NCBI GenBank assembly: GCA_902770835.1
Contig: CACXUM010000002.1
Coordinates: 1 to 64,000 of the forward strand
DNA from: an uncultured Bacteroidia bacterium
GTDB lineage: Bacteria > Bacteroidota > Bacteroidia > Bacteroidales > F082
Direction of reading: 5' to 3'
DNA: 64,000 nucleotides
Part shown: positions 1-7,169 of the stretch, piece after piece
How the letters are laid out: the number at the start of each line of letters is the position of its first letter
How positions within the stretch are numbered: the first letter of the stretch is position 1
Program-made: the position numbers and the translations under genes
Notes under the pieces: generated by a model
What the model was told of the DNA's origin: nothing
Database searches by the model: none
The model's input: only the letters and a program-made list of their open reading frames with translations

Positions 1-72
1 TCTGTATCCACTCCGTAAAATCAGTGCAATCTGTAGTTGAATCTTGAATCTTAAATCTTTAAATCAAATAAA

Positions 73-366
73 ATGACAAAATGTAAAACCTTGAAAGCCC
101 TCGCGCTTTCTCTCGGGCTGGCGGCACTGATGGCGCCTGCCACAATGGACGCCCAAATCAACCACGGGCTTTTGCAGAATCCTTACAAGACCGAAAGCGG
201 CAAGAACCACAGTATGCTGAAGCAAAACCGTGAAGGTGGATTCAGCATCACCCACAACGGCATCGGCCAATCTGAACCTGAAGCCCCGCTTGGCAGCGGC
301 ATCGCCATTATGTTGGCTGCCGGCCTTGGCTATGTGGCACTCAAAAAGAAGGAGGACGAGCAATGA
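73..366 (+). CDS. Small exported protein with PLGSG C-terminal anchor (cassette copy 1)
   Basis: Function unknown. The 97-residue product starts with a signal peptide (basic MTKCK, then a hydrophobic stretch to about residue 27, MAPATMDAQ). It has a short polar middle and ends with PLGSG, about 15 hydrophobic residues and a charged KKKEDEQ tail. This three-part end resembles bacterial C-terminal sorting or anchoring signals; that is inference. The start follows an A-rich leader. Its stop overlaps the next ATG by four bases (ATGA), so it is translationally coupled to the lipoprotein at 363. A close paralogue with the same layout lies at 5003-5290; signal peptide and tail are most alike, the middle diverges. 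Confidence 0.75.
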   Translation: MTKCKTLKALALSLGLAALMAPATMDAQINHGLLQNPYKTESGKNHSMLKQNREGGFSITHNGIGQSEPEAPLGSGIAIMLAAGLGYVALKKKEDEQ

Positions 367-1190
367 AAAAGATGACCTGTTTCGTGATGGCCTTGGCTTT
401 GGCGCTTGGCTTCGCGCAGTGCAAGAAGGAACAAACTAACGCCACAAACCAAACTGAAGGCGTGCGTATTACCTTGAATATTGAGAACAGTGGAAGCAAA
501 CACGTGGTTATTCCTGGTACTGGTGAAGTGAATTTCCAAGACAATGATGTCATCTATGTAGGTGACGGCAACACATACATTGGCACATTATCCCGTGAAG
601 ATGGAGTGTTTTCAGGCACAATTAGCGATCCGGCAGGCGACAAACTGCATTTCTACTTCGTGGGTGGCCTTACACCAAGTGCAACTCCTGATGCCAGCAC
701 AACATCATTCACGGTTAACATCAGTAACCAGACAAGCAAACTGCCTGTATTAGCCTACAATTCTGTAAATTATATCGGTGCTGGTACATATTCATGCCAA
801 CTTAAGAACAAGTGTGCCTTGGTGAAGTTCGTGCCTGCAACGGAGACGAGCGAGATTGTGACCATTGGAGGTTTCTACAACACGGCCACCATTAACTTTG
901 CGACTCCTGGCATCACCCCGACAGGCGATCCTGGCGATATTACACTTTTTGCCGAAAGCGATGCTGCAAAATGGGCTATCCTTCTACCACAGGAAGACGT
1001 TTCGGCTACTGCCTCTATCAGGGGCTACAATTGCTCGATAGAAGGGACTATCGATATTGATCAACGATTACAATACTACGGGCGTGAGCATTGCGATGAC
1101 GCCTGCCGGCCCTACCTATTATTCATACATGCCCAACAATGTAGTTTTGCATGTTGGCGATTCATTTACCCCAGAAAAAGGCTATTATGA
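363..1190 (+). CDS. KKEQ-type surface lipoprotein, N-terminal part, frameshifted (cassette copy 1)
   Basis: Function unknown. The signal peptide ends in a lipobox with Cys20 (GFAQC followed by KKEQ), so the product should be a lipoprotein. Residues 90-225 align by eye with the paralogue at 5294 (HFYFVGGLTPS, SFTV.IS.Q..K.PVL, NKCALVKF, KWAILLPQ). After about residue 232 the sequence no longer resembles the paralogue and ends in a Cys/Arg-rich tail, while the homologous continuation is in the +1 frame (from about 1042). Sequence around 1051-1065 suggests loss of two bases from an ATT-GAT-ATC-type run. This copy keeps a segment of roughly 37 residues (about 45-90) that the second copy lacks. 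Either a disrupted gene or a sequence error. Confidence 0.65.
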   Translation: MKKMTCFVMALALALGFAQCKKEQTNATNQTEGVRITLNIENSGSKHVVIPGTGEVNFQDNDVIYVGDGNTYIGTLSREDGVFSGTISDPAGDKLHFYFVGGLTPSATPDASTTSFTVNISNQTSKLPVLAYNSVNYIGAGTYSCQLKNKCALVKFVPATETSEIVTIGGFYNTATINFATPGITPTGDPGDITLFAESDAAKWAILLPQEDVSATASIRGYNCSIEGTIDIDQRLQYYGREHCDDACRPYLLFIHAQQCSFACWRFIYPRKRLL

Positions 1191-1494
1191 TAGTTCATGG
1201 TCGATTCCTTTCAGAGATTATTGTACATATACACTTTTAAGAGTGAATGTAACTATAACCCAAGGCGAGTTTCCCGGGGAATCAAGTGTCGAAATCGAAG
1301 AATCAGACGAGGGCACTTATTATGTCTTTAAAGAACACAATAACGAAAACGGAAAAGATAATTATCCAGGAATTAATGAGATGATGGGCGTATACGGTTT
1401 AGAAATGATCGTTTTCGAGGCCACAGCGACATCGGATGGATTATATGTCACAACGACTGGTGAAACTTATTCTTTAGAAGTTCATGAACCTTAA
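1057..1494 (+). pseudogene. C-terminal part of the frameshifted cassette-1 lipoprotein
   Basis: This frame is open from 1042 and reads on after the break in the lipoprotein that starts at 363. It begins INDYNTTGVSIAMT, which lines up with AFITGNDAVSIST of the paralogue at 5294. It has no Met start or ribosome binding site of its own (first candidate is TTG at 1057). The remaining 140 or so residues are beta-strand-like and polar, ending LEVHEP, and lack the glycine-rich solenoid repeats of the second copy. So the two lipoproteins share the N-terminal half but have different C-terminal modules. A terminator hairpin follows at 1537. Confidence 0.55.
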
Positions 1495-1536
1495 CCCGTC
1501 CACTGCATCGCTCGCCTAAGCGAGAGCAAGCACGAC

Positions 1537-1576
1537 AGGCGGCCTTCATTTATGAGGGTCGCCTTTTGGTTTTTTC
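1537..1576 (+). terminator. Rho-independent terminator after cassette copy 1
   Basis: A 12-bp stem (1537-1548 with 1553-1564, one mismatch and one G-T pair) around a TTTA loop is followed by a T-rich run. Nearly the same hairpin closes cassette copy 2 at 7133. A smaller hairpin (CTCGC..GCGAG, 1511-1525) lies just upstream. Confidence 0.75.
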
Positions 1577-1654
1577 CTTATCGTGCCATAATGAAAAATT
1601 ACTTTTTAAGATAAAAAAGTTTCTATAAAAAGTAATTGTTTCAAAATAAAGTTG

Positions 1655-1662
1655 TACTTTTG
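1655..1662 (+). promoter_or_regulatory. Promoter -7 box of the toxin-antitoxin pair
   Basis: TACTTTTG matches the Bacteroidota -7 consensus TAnnTTTG, 17 bases before the first start codon. A TTG at 1636-1638 is a possible -33 element, though the 16-base gap is shorter than usual. Confidence 0.5.
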
Positions 1663-1678
1663 CACTGACTAAAACGAG

Positions 1679-2164
1679 ATGATCATGGCAACAGCAACAA
1701 TTCAATCCGTAAGCCAGACCGAGAAAGCAGGTCTGTTCACTATCTGCTTTGAGGGCGAGAGTTACACCGAGTTCCAAAAGTTCATAACTAAGAACGATGC
1801 CGATGTTGAACTTCAGCCCGATTTGCAAGAGATTCTTCGTGTGATGCGCCGCATGGTTCAGGAGTTGGGTTTCCTTGAAAGGCTTTTCAGACCAGAGGGC
1901 AAGATGAGCGACAGAGTAGCAGCAATCCCCGTGAGTTCCAACAAACTGCGTCTCTATTGTCTGCGTCTGTCTGACGGTGTACTCATCGTGGGTAACGGCG
2001 GTCAAAAGAAAACACGCACTTATAACGAGAGCGACGAATTAGGCGGCTACGTGCTGACCTTGCAGAAACTTGACGCATTGCTGAAAGTTGCCGAACGCAA
2101 GGGCACAATCAGCATTGAGAAAACGACGATAACAGGTCTTGACAATAAAACTTTCGATATATGA
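1679..2164 (+). CDS. Probable RelE/HigB-like toxin of a type II toxin-antitoxin module
   Basis: A 161-residue soluble protein without signal peptide. Residues 100-140 (LRLYCLRLSDGVLIVGNGG, then QKKTRTY) resemble the core strands and basic patch of RelE/HigB-fold ribosome-dependent mRNA interferases. The N-terminal 70 residues are not recognised. The best argument is context: the stop overlaps by four bases the start of a small helix-turn-helix protein, the toxin-first order of HigBA-type modules, and a promoter sits directly upstream. Starts ATG at 1679 or 1685 are both possible. It could instead be an uncharacterised partner of the regulator. The pair lies between two copies of a duplicated cassette, a typical accessory position. 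Confidence 0.55.
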   Translation: MIMATATIQSVSQTEKAGLFTICFEGESYTEFQKFITKNDADVELQPDLQEILRVMRRMVQELGFLERLFRPEGKMSDRVAAIPVSSNKLRLYCLRLSDGVLIVGNGGQKKTRTYNESDELGGYVLTLQKLDALLKVAERKGTISIEKTTITGLDNKTFDI

Positions 2165-2439
2165 AACACGCAGCGGAAACTGAAAGGCTTTTCCTAAAAG
2201 TGACAGATGAAACGCCTGACGAAATCAAGTTGAAGGTGGATTGGTCAATGGACATATCCACCGCTATTGACGATGCCCTGCACAAGAAGCGGATGACACA
2301 AAAGGAGTTGGCTGCAAGGCTCGGCACTTCCCCCGCTTCTGTCCACTCATGGCTGGGAGGTACTCATAACTTCACGCTTTCAACGTTGGCTCGTATTTCT
2401 GCAGTGCTGGGTGTACCTCTCATATCGGTGGTAAAGTAA
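2161..2439 (+). CDS. XRE-family helix-turn-helix antitoxin
   Basis: A 92-residue DNA-binding protein. Residues 35-90 form a Cro/C1-type helix-turn-helix: KKRMTQKELAARLGTSPAS, then VHSWLGG and a third-helix region ending ISAVLGVPLISVV. The N-terminal 30 residues are acidic and would suit toxin binding. The start overlaps the upstream toxin-like gene (ATGA), so the two are coupled and probably autoregulated through the promoter at 1655. Assignment as an antitoxin rests on size, fold and gene order; a stand-alone regulator is the alternative. Confidence 0.7.
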   Translation: MKHAAETERLFLKVTDETPDEIKLKVDWSMDISTAIDDALHKKRMTQKELAARLGTSPASVHSWLGGTHNFTLSTLARISAVLGVPLISVVK

Positions 2440-3041
2440 CCCCCCGTTTTCCTAATTCGCGATTCGGGAAAGGACATTAAACATCCCCGTATGCCTGTCG
2501 GGGTGCTGCCGCAGACGAGGCCGTCTGCTAACCTGTCGTGACGCTACCGTAGGTCGCGACGCTGCCGTAGGTCATGACGCTGCCGTAGGTCATGACCTAC
2601 GGTTAATTTTAATGGGATGTGACCTCTTCGAGGTCGGGTGGCAAAAAAATTCGCATAATTCGTAAAATTCGCCGTTGTATGGTCTTCATCGCAAAAGCCA
2701 TCGACTATGCATTTGCGGGGACGCAAATGACGACAATGAAAAATTCGTTTAATTCGCATAATTCGCCGTTGTTTATCCTTCGCAGCAGGGGTTGCATTGC
2801 ATTCTATCCGGCAGGGGTGCGTTTGTTTTTCGGCAGGGGTTTCATTGCATTCCACCCCTGCCTAATACCTCCGTTCTTGCGCATTTGCAATGCGGAAGCC
2901 GTGAGTATCAGCATTTGCAATGCGGGAATGACATAAAACAGTCCTAACTCCCAACTCCTAACCAGATTGCTTCGTTCCTCGCAAATGCTCTGCATCCGAC
3001 GTAGTCAATGACGCGAAGCGACAACACTAAACACTAAACTC
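2440..3041. repeat. Repeat-rich intergenic spacer
   Basis: No credible gene. Contents in order: three near-copies of an 18-20 base unit (GACGCTGCCGTAGGTCATGA type, about 2539-2594) ending in a perfect 20-base palindrome at 2583-2602; a hairpin GACCTC-TTC-GAGGTC at 2621-2635; AATTCGCATAATTCG-type AT-rich repeats; the palindrome CATTTGCG-GGGA-CGCAAATG at 2710-2729; several GGCAGGGGT units at about 2785-2870; and ACTCTCAACTC-type runs near 3030-3050. The block 2690-2870 is repeated at 7484-7680. Confidence 0.8.
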
Positions 3042-4700
3042 TCAACTCTTAAGATACTCCCTCGGCGTCTTCCCGGTAATGGACTTGAACGACCGCTCGA
3101 AACTGCTGATGCTGTAGAAGCCCGACTGGTCGGCAATTTGTTGTACGGTCAGGTCGGGATGCTCTTTGATGAGGTCGAGCGCGTGGGCGATGCGCAAGCC
3201 TTTGATGTAGTCGGGGAAGGAAAGGCCGGGGTGGATGTCGTTCAGCATCTTGGTCAGGGTTTGGTGCGAACAGCCCATCATTTCTGCAATCAGCGCACGC
3301 GAGATGTCCTTGTTGAGGTAGAGTTTCTGTCCTTCCACCAAGGCCGTCAACGACTTTCCCTTTCTCGTTTCGTCAGGGTCTTGGGCTTTGTCTTTGGCAA
3401 TGAGGCGCACTTGTTTCTGTAGCTTTGTCATTTCTTCCTCCATCGACTGCGATTTCAGCCGCATCTCTTCGGCGGCTTTCGCCACCTTGCGTTTGCTTCC
3501 CCGATACAGGGCGAGGATGGCCACCAACACCGCCAAGGCCAAAAAGCCCAACAAGACTTGTATCATTTTGGTTTTTCCCGTCAGGTTGTCCAAGGCCAAT
3601 TTGTGGACTTGTGTTTCGTATTGTGCGGCGTTCACTGCGGTTCTTTCTTGCTGTTCGCGCCGCTCGATGAGTTGCGAGAGCGTGTCGATGCGATGCCGGT
3701 AGAGGCTTGCCATGGCGGTGTCGCCTGCCACGCGGTAGGCTTGCTCGATGCGCGAGAGCCTTCGCCAGTAGAGGCGTTGCACGGTGTCGGTGGCCTGATA
3801 GGGGCAGCGGGCCAACATGCTGGCTACGGAATCCACTTGGCCCTTGGCCGCATAGTAGTCGGCTTGAAGCATGCAGCCGTCTACGCTGTAGGCAAAGTCG
3901 TAGGCGAGAGCGCGGTCGAAGTCGGCTTGGGCGGCTCCGGTCTGGCCGAGGCTGACTTTGGCCACGGCACGTTCCGCATAGAGATGATAGCAGTATGAGT
4001 CGCAGTAAGGCTTGTCGTCAGGGTATTTCGTCTCCATGTTTCCCAAAAGGTTTTCCAAGGTTTCCGATGCGTCGAGCGCTTTTTGCATGTCGCCGACGGC
4101 GAGGTAGCAGTTGATGAGGTTGTTGACGAAGTAGACAAGGTTGCCGAGGTCGCTTTCGGTCTTCACCAGAGGTCTCGCCTTGTCGATGGACGACTGCATG
4201 AGGGCGATGCCTTCGTCGTTCAGGTCGAGGTCGAACATGCACTTGCCGGCGATGTAGTCGAACTTATGCTCTTCCAAAGGCAGTTTGTTTCGATGGGCTA
4301 TGGCCTTGCCTTCCGAGCAGGCCTTGATGCAGGTGTTGAAGTCCTTGTCGGTTTCGGCAATGGTGCCGAGCAGATGCAGTGCGGCCAGCCGGCGCGTGTC
4401 GTCGTTTTCGCCGAGCGCGTCGATGGCATTGCGGCAGTGGTCTTTGGCAAGGGTGTAGTTTTCGGTGAAAAGGTAGGTGATGTTGGCGTTCATAAGGGCA
4501 GCTTCGTGGGCCGACAGTTCGCCGCCAAGTTCGCCTTCGCCGATGCGCCGGTAGGCGGCATCGAGGTCGGCGGAGGCCAACAACATCAGCGAGTCGGCAC
4601 TGTAGCGTCCGCTTGGGGTTGTGGTCTTCGGAGTGGAGTTGCTGCCGCAGGCGACAAGGAGCAGCAGCCCCAACAAAAACGTAAATCTTGATTCTTTCAT
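3042..4700 (-). CDS. Membrane-tethered TPR-AraC family transcriptional regulator
   Basis: A 552-residue one-component regulator. The N-terminus is a signal sequence with a lipobox-like end (LLLVACGSNS). Residues 30-370 are helical with the spacing of tetratricopeptide-like repeats and should be periplasmic. One membrane helix spans about 379-399, followed by a coiled-coil linker (about 400-440) and a C-terminal AraC-type domain (448-552) with two helix-turn-helix motifs (ISRALIAEMMGCSHQTL and VQQIADQSGFYSISSFERSF). Only the last domain contacts DNA, so the protein would sense something in the periplasm and act at the membrane. Bacteroidota use this architecture for carbohydrate or surface-structure loci. 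Targets could include the flanking PLGSG cassettes; that is inference. Confidence 0.85.
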   Translation of the reverse strand: MKESRFTFLLGLLLLVACGSNSTPKTTTPSGRYSADSLMLLASADLDAAYRRIGEGELGGELSAHEAALMNANITYLFTENYTLAKDHCRNAIDALGENDDTRRLAALHLLGTIAETDKDFNTCIKACSEGKAIAHRNKLPLEEHKFDYIAGKCMFDLDLNDEGIALMQSSIDKARPLVKTESDLGNLVYFVNNLINCYLAVGDMQKALDASETLENLLGNMETKYPDDKPYCDSYCYHLYAERAVAKVSLGQTGAAQADFDRALAYDFAYSVDGCMLQADYYAAKGQVDSVASMLARCPYQATDTVQRLYWRRLSRIEQAYRVAGDTAMASLYRHRIDTLSQLIERREQQERTAVNAAQYETQVHKLALDNLTGKTKMIQVLLGFLALAVLVAILALYRGSKRKVAKAAEEMRLKSQSMEEEMTKLQKQVRLIAKDKAQDPDETRKGKSLTALVEGQKLYLNKDISRALIAEMMGCSHQTLTKMLNDIHPGLSFPDYIKGLRIAHALDLIKEHPDLTVQQIADQSGFYSISSFERSFKSITGKTPREYLKS

Positions 4701-4723
4701 TGCGTTCTAAGAAAATGAAAAGG

Positions 4724-4731
4724 CAAAGATA
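4724..4731 (-). promoter_or_regulatory. Promoter -7 box of the AraC-type regulator
   Basis: On the minus strand this reads TATCTTTG, an exact TAnnTTTG match, 24 bases upstream of the start codon at 4700. No clear -33 TTG was found. Confidence 0.5.
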
Positions 4732-4782
4732 GTTTTTCTTTCCATTGTTTTTCCCCATAAACCGCCCTAAACCCCCAAAATG

Positions 4783-4868
4783 TTACATTTTGCCGAATAA
4801 ATACACAAATTGCCGAGTTTTTGGCCGAAAACTTACAAATTGCCGAATGTAAATCCACAAATCGCCGA
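4783..4868. repeat. Array of ACAAATTGCCGA repeats
   Basis: Four units of the type TTACAAATTGCCGA end at 4796, 4816, 4846 and 4868, with a degenerate fifth (GGCCGA) at 4828. The array is followed by TAATTTTG at 4901. It lies in the 302-base gap between the regulator and cassette copy 2, which otherwise holds nothing coding. It resembles in design the array in front of the DUF4143 ATPase at 36581, but here no ATPase follows. Confidence 0.7.
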
Positions 4869-4900
4869 GTCGAAAAAGCACCTTATAATATGGGAAAAAG

Positions 4901-4908
4901 TAATTTTG
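4901..4908 (+). promoter_or_regulatory. Candidate -7 box upstream of cassette copy 2
   Basis: TAATTTTG fits TAnnTTTG and lies 95 bases before the start at 5003, directly after the ACAAATTGCCGA array. It would give a leader of nearly 90 bases. Confidence 0.45.
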
Positions 4909-5002
4909 CACCTTCTTTCCCCCATCTTGAAATGCGAAATCTTGAAATGCGAAACATTCAACGAAGTTAAATATTGAAACCAACAAATTCTAAACTATCA
5001 AA

Positions 5003-5290
5003 ATGAAAAGCAACAAAAGAAGTTTGAAAGCCCTCGCGCTTTCGCTCGGGCTGGCGGCACTGATGGCGCCGGCCACAATGAACGCCCAAATCAACCGTGG
5101 GCTTTTGCAGAACCCCTACAAGGACCCCGACAACAGCCGCCGCAACGAATCGATGATGCGGGCTGGAGATCCTACAACTATTGGAGGCGACATCACCAAC
5201 GACGGCTTCGGCGCCCCCCTCGGCAGCGGCATCGCCATCCTGCTGGGCGCCGGCCTCGGCTATGTTGCACTTAAAAAGAAGGAGGACTAA
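5003..5290 (+). CDS. Small exported protein with PLGSG C-terminal anchor (cassette copy 2)
   Basis: Function unknown. The 95-residue product has the same plan as the protein at 73: a nearly identical signal peptide region (LKALALSLGLAALMAPATM), NQIN-like start of the mature part, a variable polar middle, and a tail of PLGSG, a hydrophobic helix (IAILLGAGLGYVAL) and KKKED. The conserved ends and divergent middle suggest that targeting and anchoring are what selection keeps. Three bases separate its stop from the next start at 5294, so it should be co-transcribed with the lipoprotein gene. Confidence 0.75.
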   Translation: MKSNKRSLKALALSLGLAALMAPATMNAQINRGLLQNPYKDPDNSRRNESMMRAGDPTTIGGDITNDGFGAPLGSGIAILLGAGLGYVALKKKED

Positions 5291-5293
5291 GCT

Positions 5294-7108
5294 ATGAGAA
5301 GAACGCTTTATTTCGTGATGGCCTTGGCCTTGGTGCTGGGCTTTACCCAATGCAAGAAGGAACAAGTCAATACTCCTGAAAACGAGACCAAAACCGTGAA
5401 TATTACCTTGAATGTGGGTGGCAACGGTGGTGGCTCAAGGCACGATATCAATACCACTACTGGAGCCGATGAAACGGAGATTTATTTCTACTTCGTTGGC
5501 GGTCTTACACCAAGTTCTACCCCTGTAGCAGGAACAACTCCTTCGTTCACGGTTGACATCAGCGACCAAAGCACCAAAATGCCCGTGCTGTCGTGCAACC
5601 ATGTGACTTATTATTCTAACACTACAAGCTACTCATGCAAGCTGGAGAACCAGTGCGCCTTGGTGAAGTTCACCACGGCCAGCACTACCGACCCTGTTCG
5701 TGTGGGCGGTTTGTACACTGTGGCTCAGATTGACTTTGCGAGCAATAGCATCACCAATAACGGCACTAAGGGTTTTGTGAATCTATATCCTGATGCAGAG
5801 GACAACAAGGCAAAATGGGCTGTCCTTCTTCCACAGACGGGCTTTGAGGGTGCTGAAGCTGCCATTGCCCATGTGGGTTATACAACTACCATTCCTAACA
5901 TTGAAGCCGATGCTTTCATTACAGGTAATGATGCGGTTAGCATTTCAACACAAAGCAATATCGTTTACCTTGATTGGCTCACCTCTGACTACGAGGCTAC
6001 AAACGGACAAACGCTGAAAGGCAAACTCGGTGCCAATGTGCAAATCTCCATTGCCGACGGCGCCACGGTGACGCTCGACAATGCGAGCATCAATGCCAAC
6101 GGAGCTTGGACGTCAGGCAATTATGCAGGCATCACCTGCTTGGGCAATGCCACCATCATCCTGAAGGACGGAACGACGAACACCGTGAAGGGATTCTATG
6201 AGGTTTATCCCGGCATCCAGCCCGCAGAGGGCTATACGCTCACCATCAATGGCGGAGCCGCAGGCACAGGCAAACTCACGGCCAGCAGCAACGGCGTTGG
6301 TGCCGGCATAGGAGGAGGATACGATATACCCTGTGGCAACATCGAGATTCAGGGCGGCGACATCACGGCTAATGGAGGTCCCATTGCCGCCGGCATCGGT
6401 AGTAGTAGTGGTGAAAGTGCTGCTAATTGCGGCACCATCACCATCACTGGCGGCACTGTCACGGCTACTGGAGGTGAGATGGCTGCCGGCATCGGTAGTG
6501 GTTGTTTCAATGCTAATTGCGGCACCATCACCATCACTGGCGGCACTGTCACGGCTACTGGCGGTGAGGGAGCTGACGGTGAGGGAGCTGCCGGCATCGG
6601 TAGTGGTTTTTACGAAGCCAGCTGCGGCGACATCACCATCACTGGCGGCACTGTCATGGCTAATGGAGGTGTCAATGCCGCCGGCATCGGTAGTGGTTAT
6701 TATGCTTCTTGCGACGCCATCACCATCTCTGGCGGCACTGTCTCGGCTACTGGAGGTGAGCGGGCTGCCGGCATCGGTAGTGGTAATGACAATGCCAGCT
6801 GCGGCACCATCACCATCTCTGGCGGCACTGTCACGGCTACTGGCGGTTCCGATGCTGCCGGCATCGGTGGTGGTAACATGTCTTATTGCGACGCCATCAC
6901 CATCACCACTGGCGTGACTCAGGTGACCGCCACGAAGGGCGAATATGCTCCCGGCAGCATCGGCCCCGACAGCATCGGCAAAGGCAATAACTTTAGCACC
7001 TGCGGCACGGTGACCATCGGCTGCACGCTTGATGAAGACGGCAATCCTGTGGGCGGCACCGTTTATCCCGACGGTATCAGCGATAGCCCGTACACTTACC
7101 AGCCGTAA
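5294..7108 (+). CDS. Surface lipoprotein with glycine-rich beta-solenoid repeats (cassette copy 2)
   Basis: Function unknown; 604 residues. A lipobox ends at Cys20 (GFTQC, then KKEQ). Residues 60-215 match the lipoprotein at 363. From about residue 336 to 576 the protein consists of seven to eight units of about 27 residues with the pattern CGTITI-T/S-GGTVTATGG-xxAAGIGSG and one Cys per unit, which looks like a right-handed beta-solenoid or carbohydrate-binding surface domain. The DNA of these units is itself a tandem repeat (about 6340-6910), so copy number could change by recombination. Compared with copy 1 it lacks about 37 residues near position 55. A terminator follows at 7133. Confidence 0.75.
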   Translation: MRRTLYFVMALALVLGFTQCKKEQVNTPENETKTVNITLNVGGNGGGSRHDINTTTGADETEIYFYFVGGLTPSSTPVAGTTPSFTVDISDQSTKMPVLSCNHVTYYSNTTSYSCKLENQCALVKFTTASTTDPVRVGGLYTVAQIDFASNSITNNGTKGFVNLYPDAEDNKAKWAVLLPQTGFEGAEAAIAHVGYTTTIPNIEADAFITGNDAVSISTQSNIVYLDWLTSDYEATNGQTLKGKLGANVQISIADGATVTLDNASINANGAWTSGNYAGITCLGNATIILKDGTTNTVKGFYEVYPGIQPAEGYTLTINGGAAGTGKLTASSNGVGAGIGGGYDIPCGNIEIQGGDITANGGPIAAGIGSSSGESAANCGTITITGGTVTATGGEMAAGIGSGCFNANCGTITITGGTVTATGGEGADGEGAAGIGSGFYEASCGDITITGGTVMANGGVNAAGIGSGYYASCDAITISGGTVSATGGERAAGIGSGNDNASCGTITISGGTVTATGGSDAAGIGGGNMSYCDAITITTGVTQVTATKGEYAPGSIGPDSIGKGNNFSTCGTVTIGCTLDEDGNPVGGTVYPDGISDSPYTYQP

Positions 7109-7132
7109 TAATCAACAACAGAATCAATACGG

Positions 7133-7169
7133 AAGGCGGCCTTCATTTTTTGAGGGTCGCCTTTTTTTT
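7133..7169 (+). terminator. Rho-independent terminator after cassette copy 2
   Basis: A 13-bp stem (AAGGCGGCCTTCA with TGAGGGTCGCCTT) and a run of eight T. It is nearly identical to the hairpin at 1537, showing that the terminator belongs to the duplicated cassette. Confidence 0.8.

Noticed and set aside
1..72. Coding end of an upstream gene at the window edge
   Set aside because: The sequence consists of AATCTTGAATCTTAAATC-type repeats and shows no plausible reading frame leading to a stop.
2544..2936. Small open frames in the spacer at 2544-2936
   Set aside because: They only translate direct repeats and palindromes; composition and repeats argue against real proteins.
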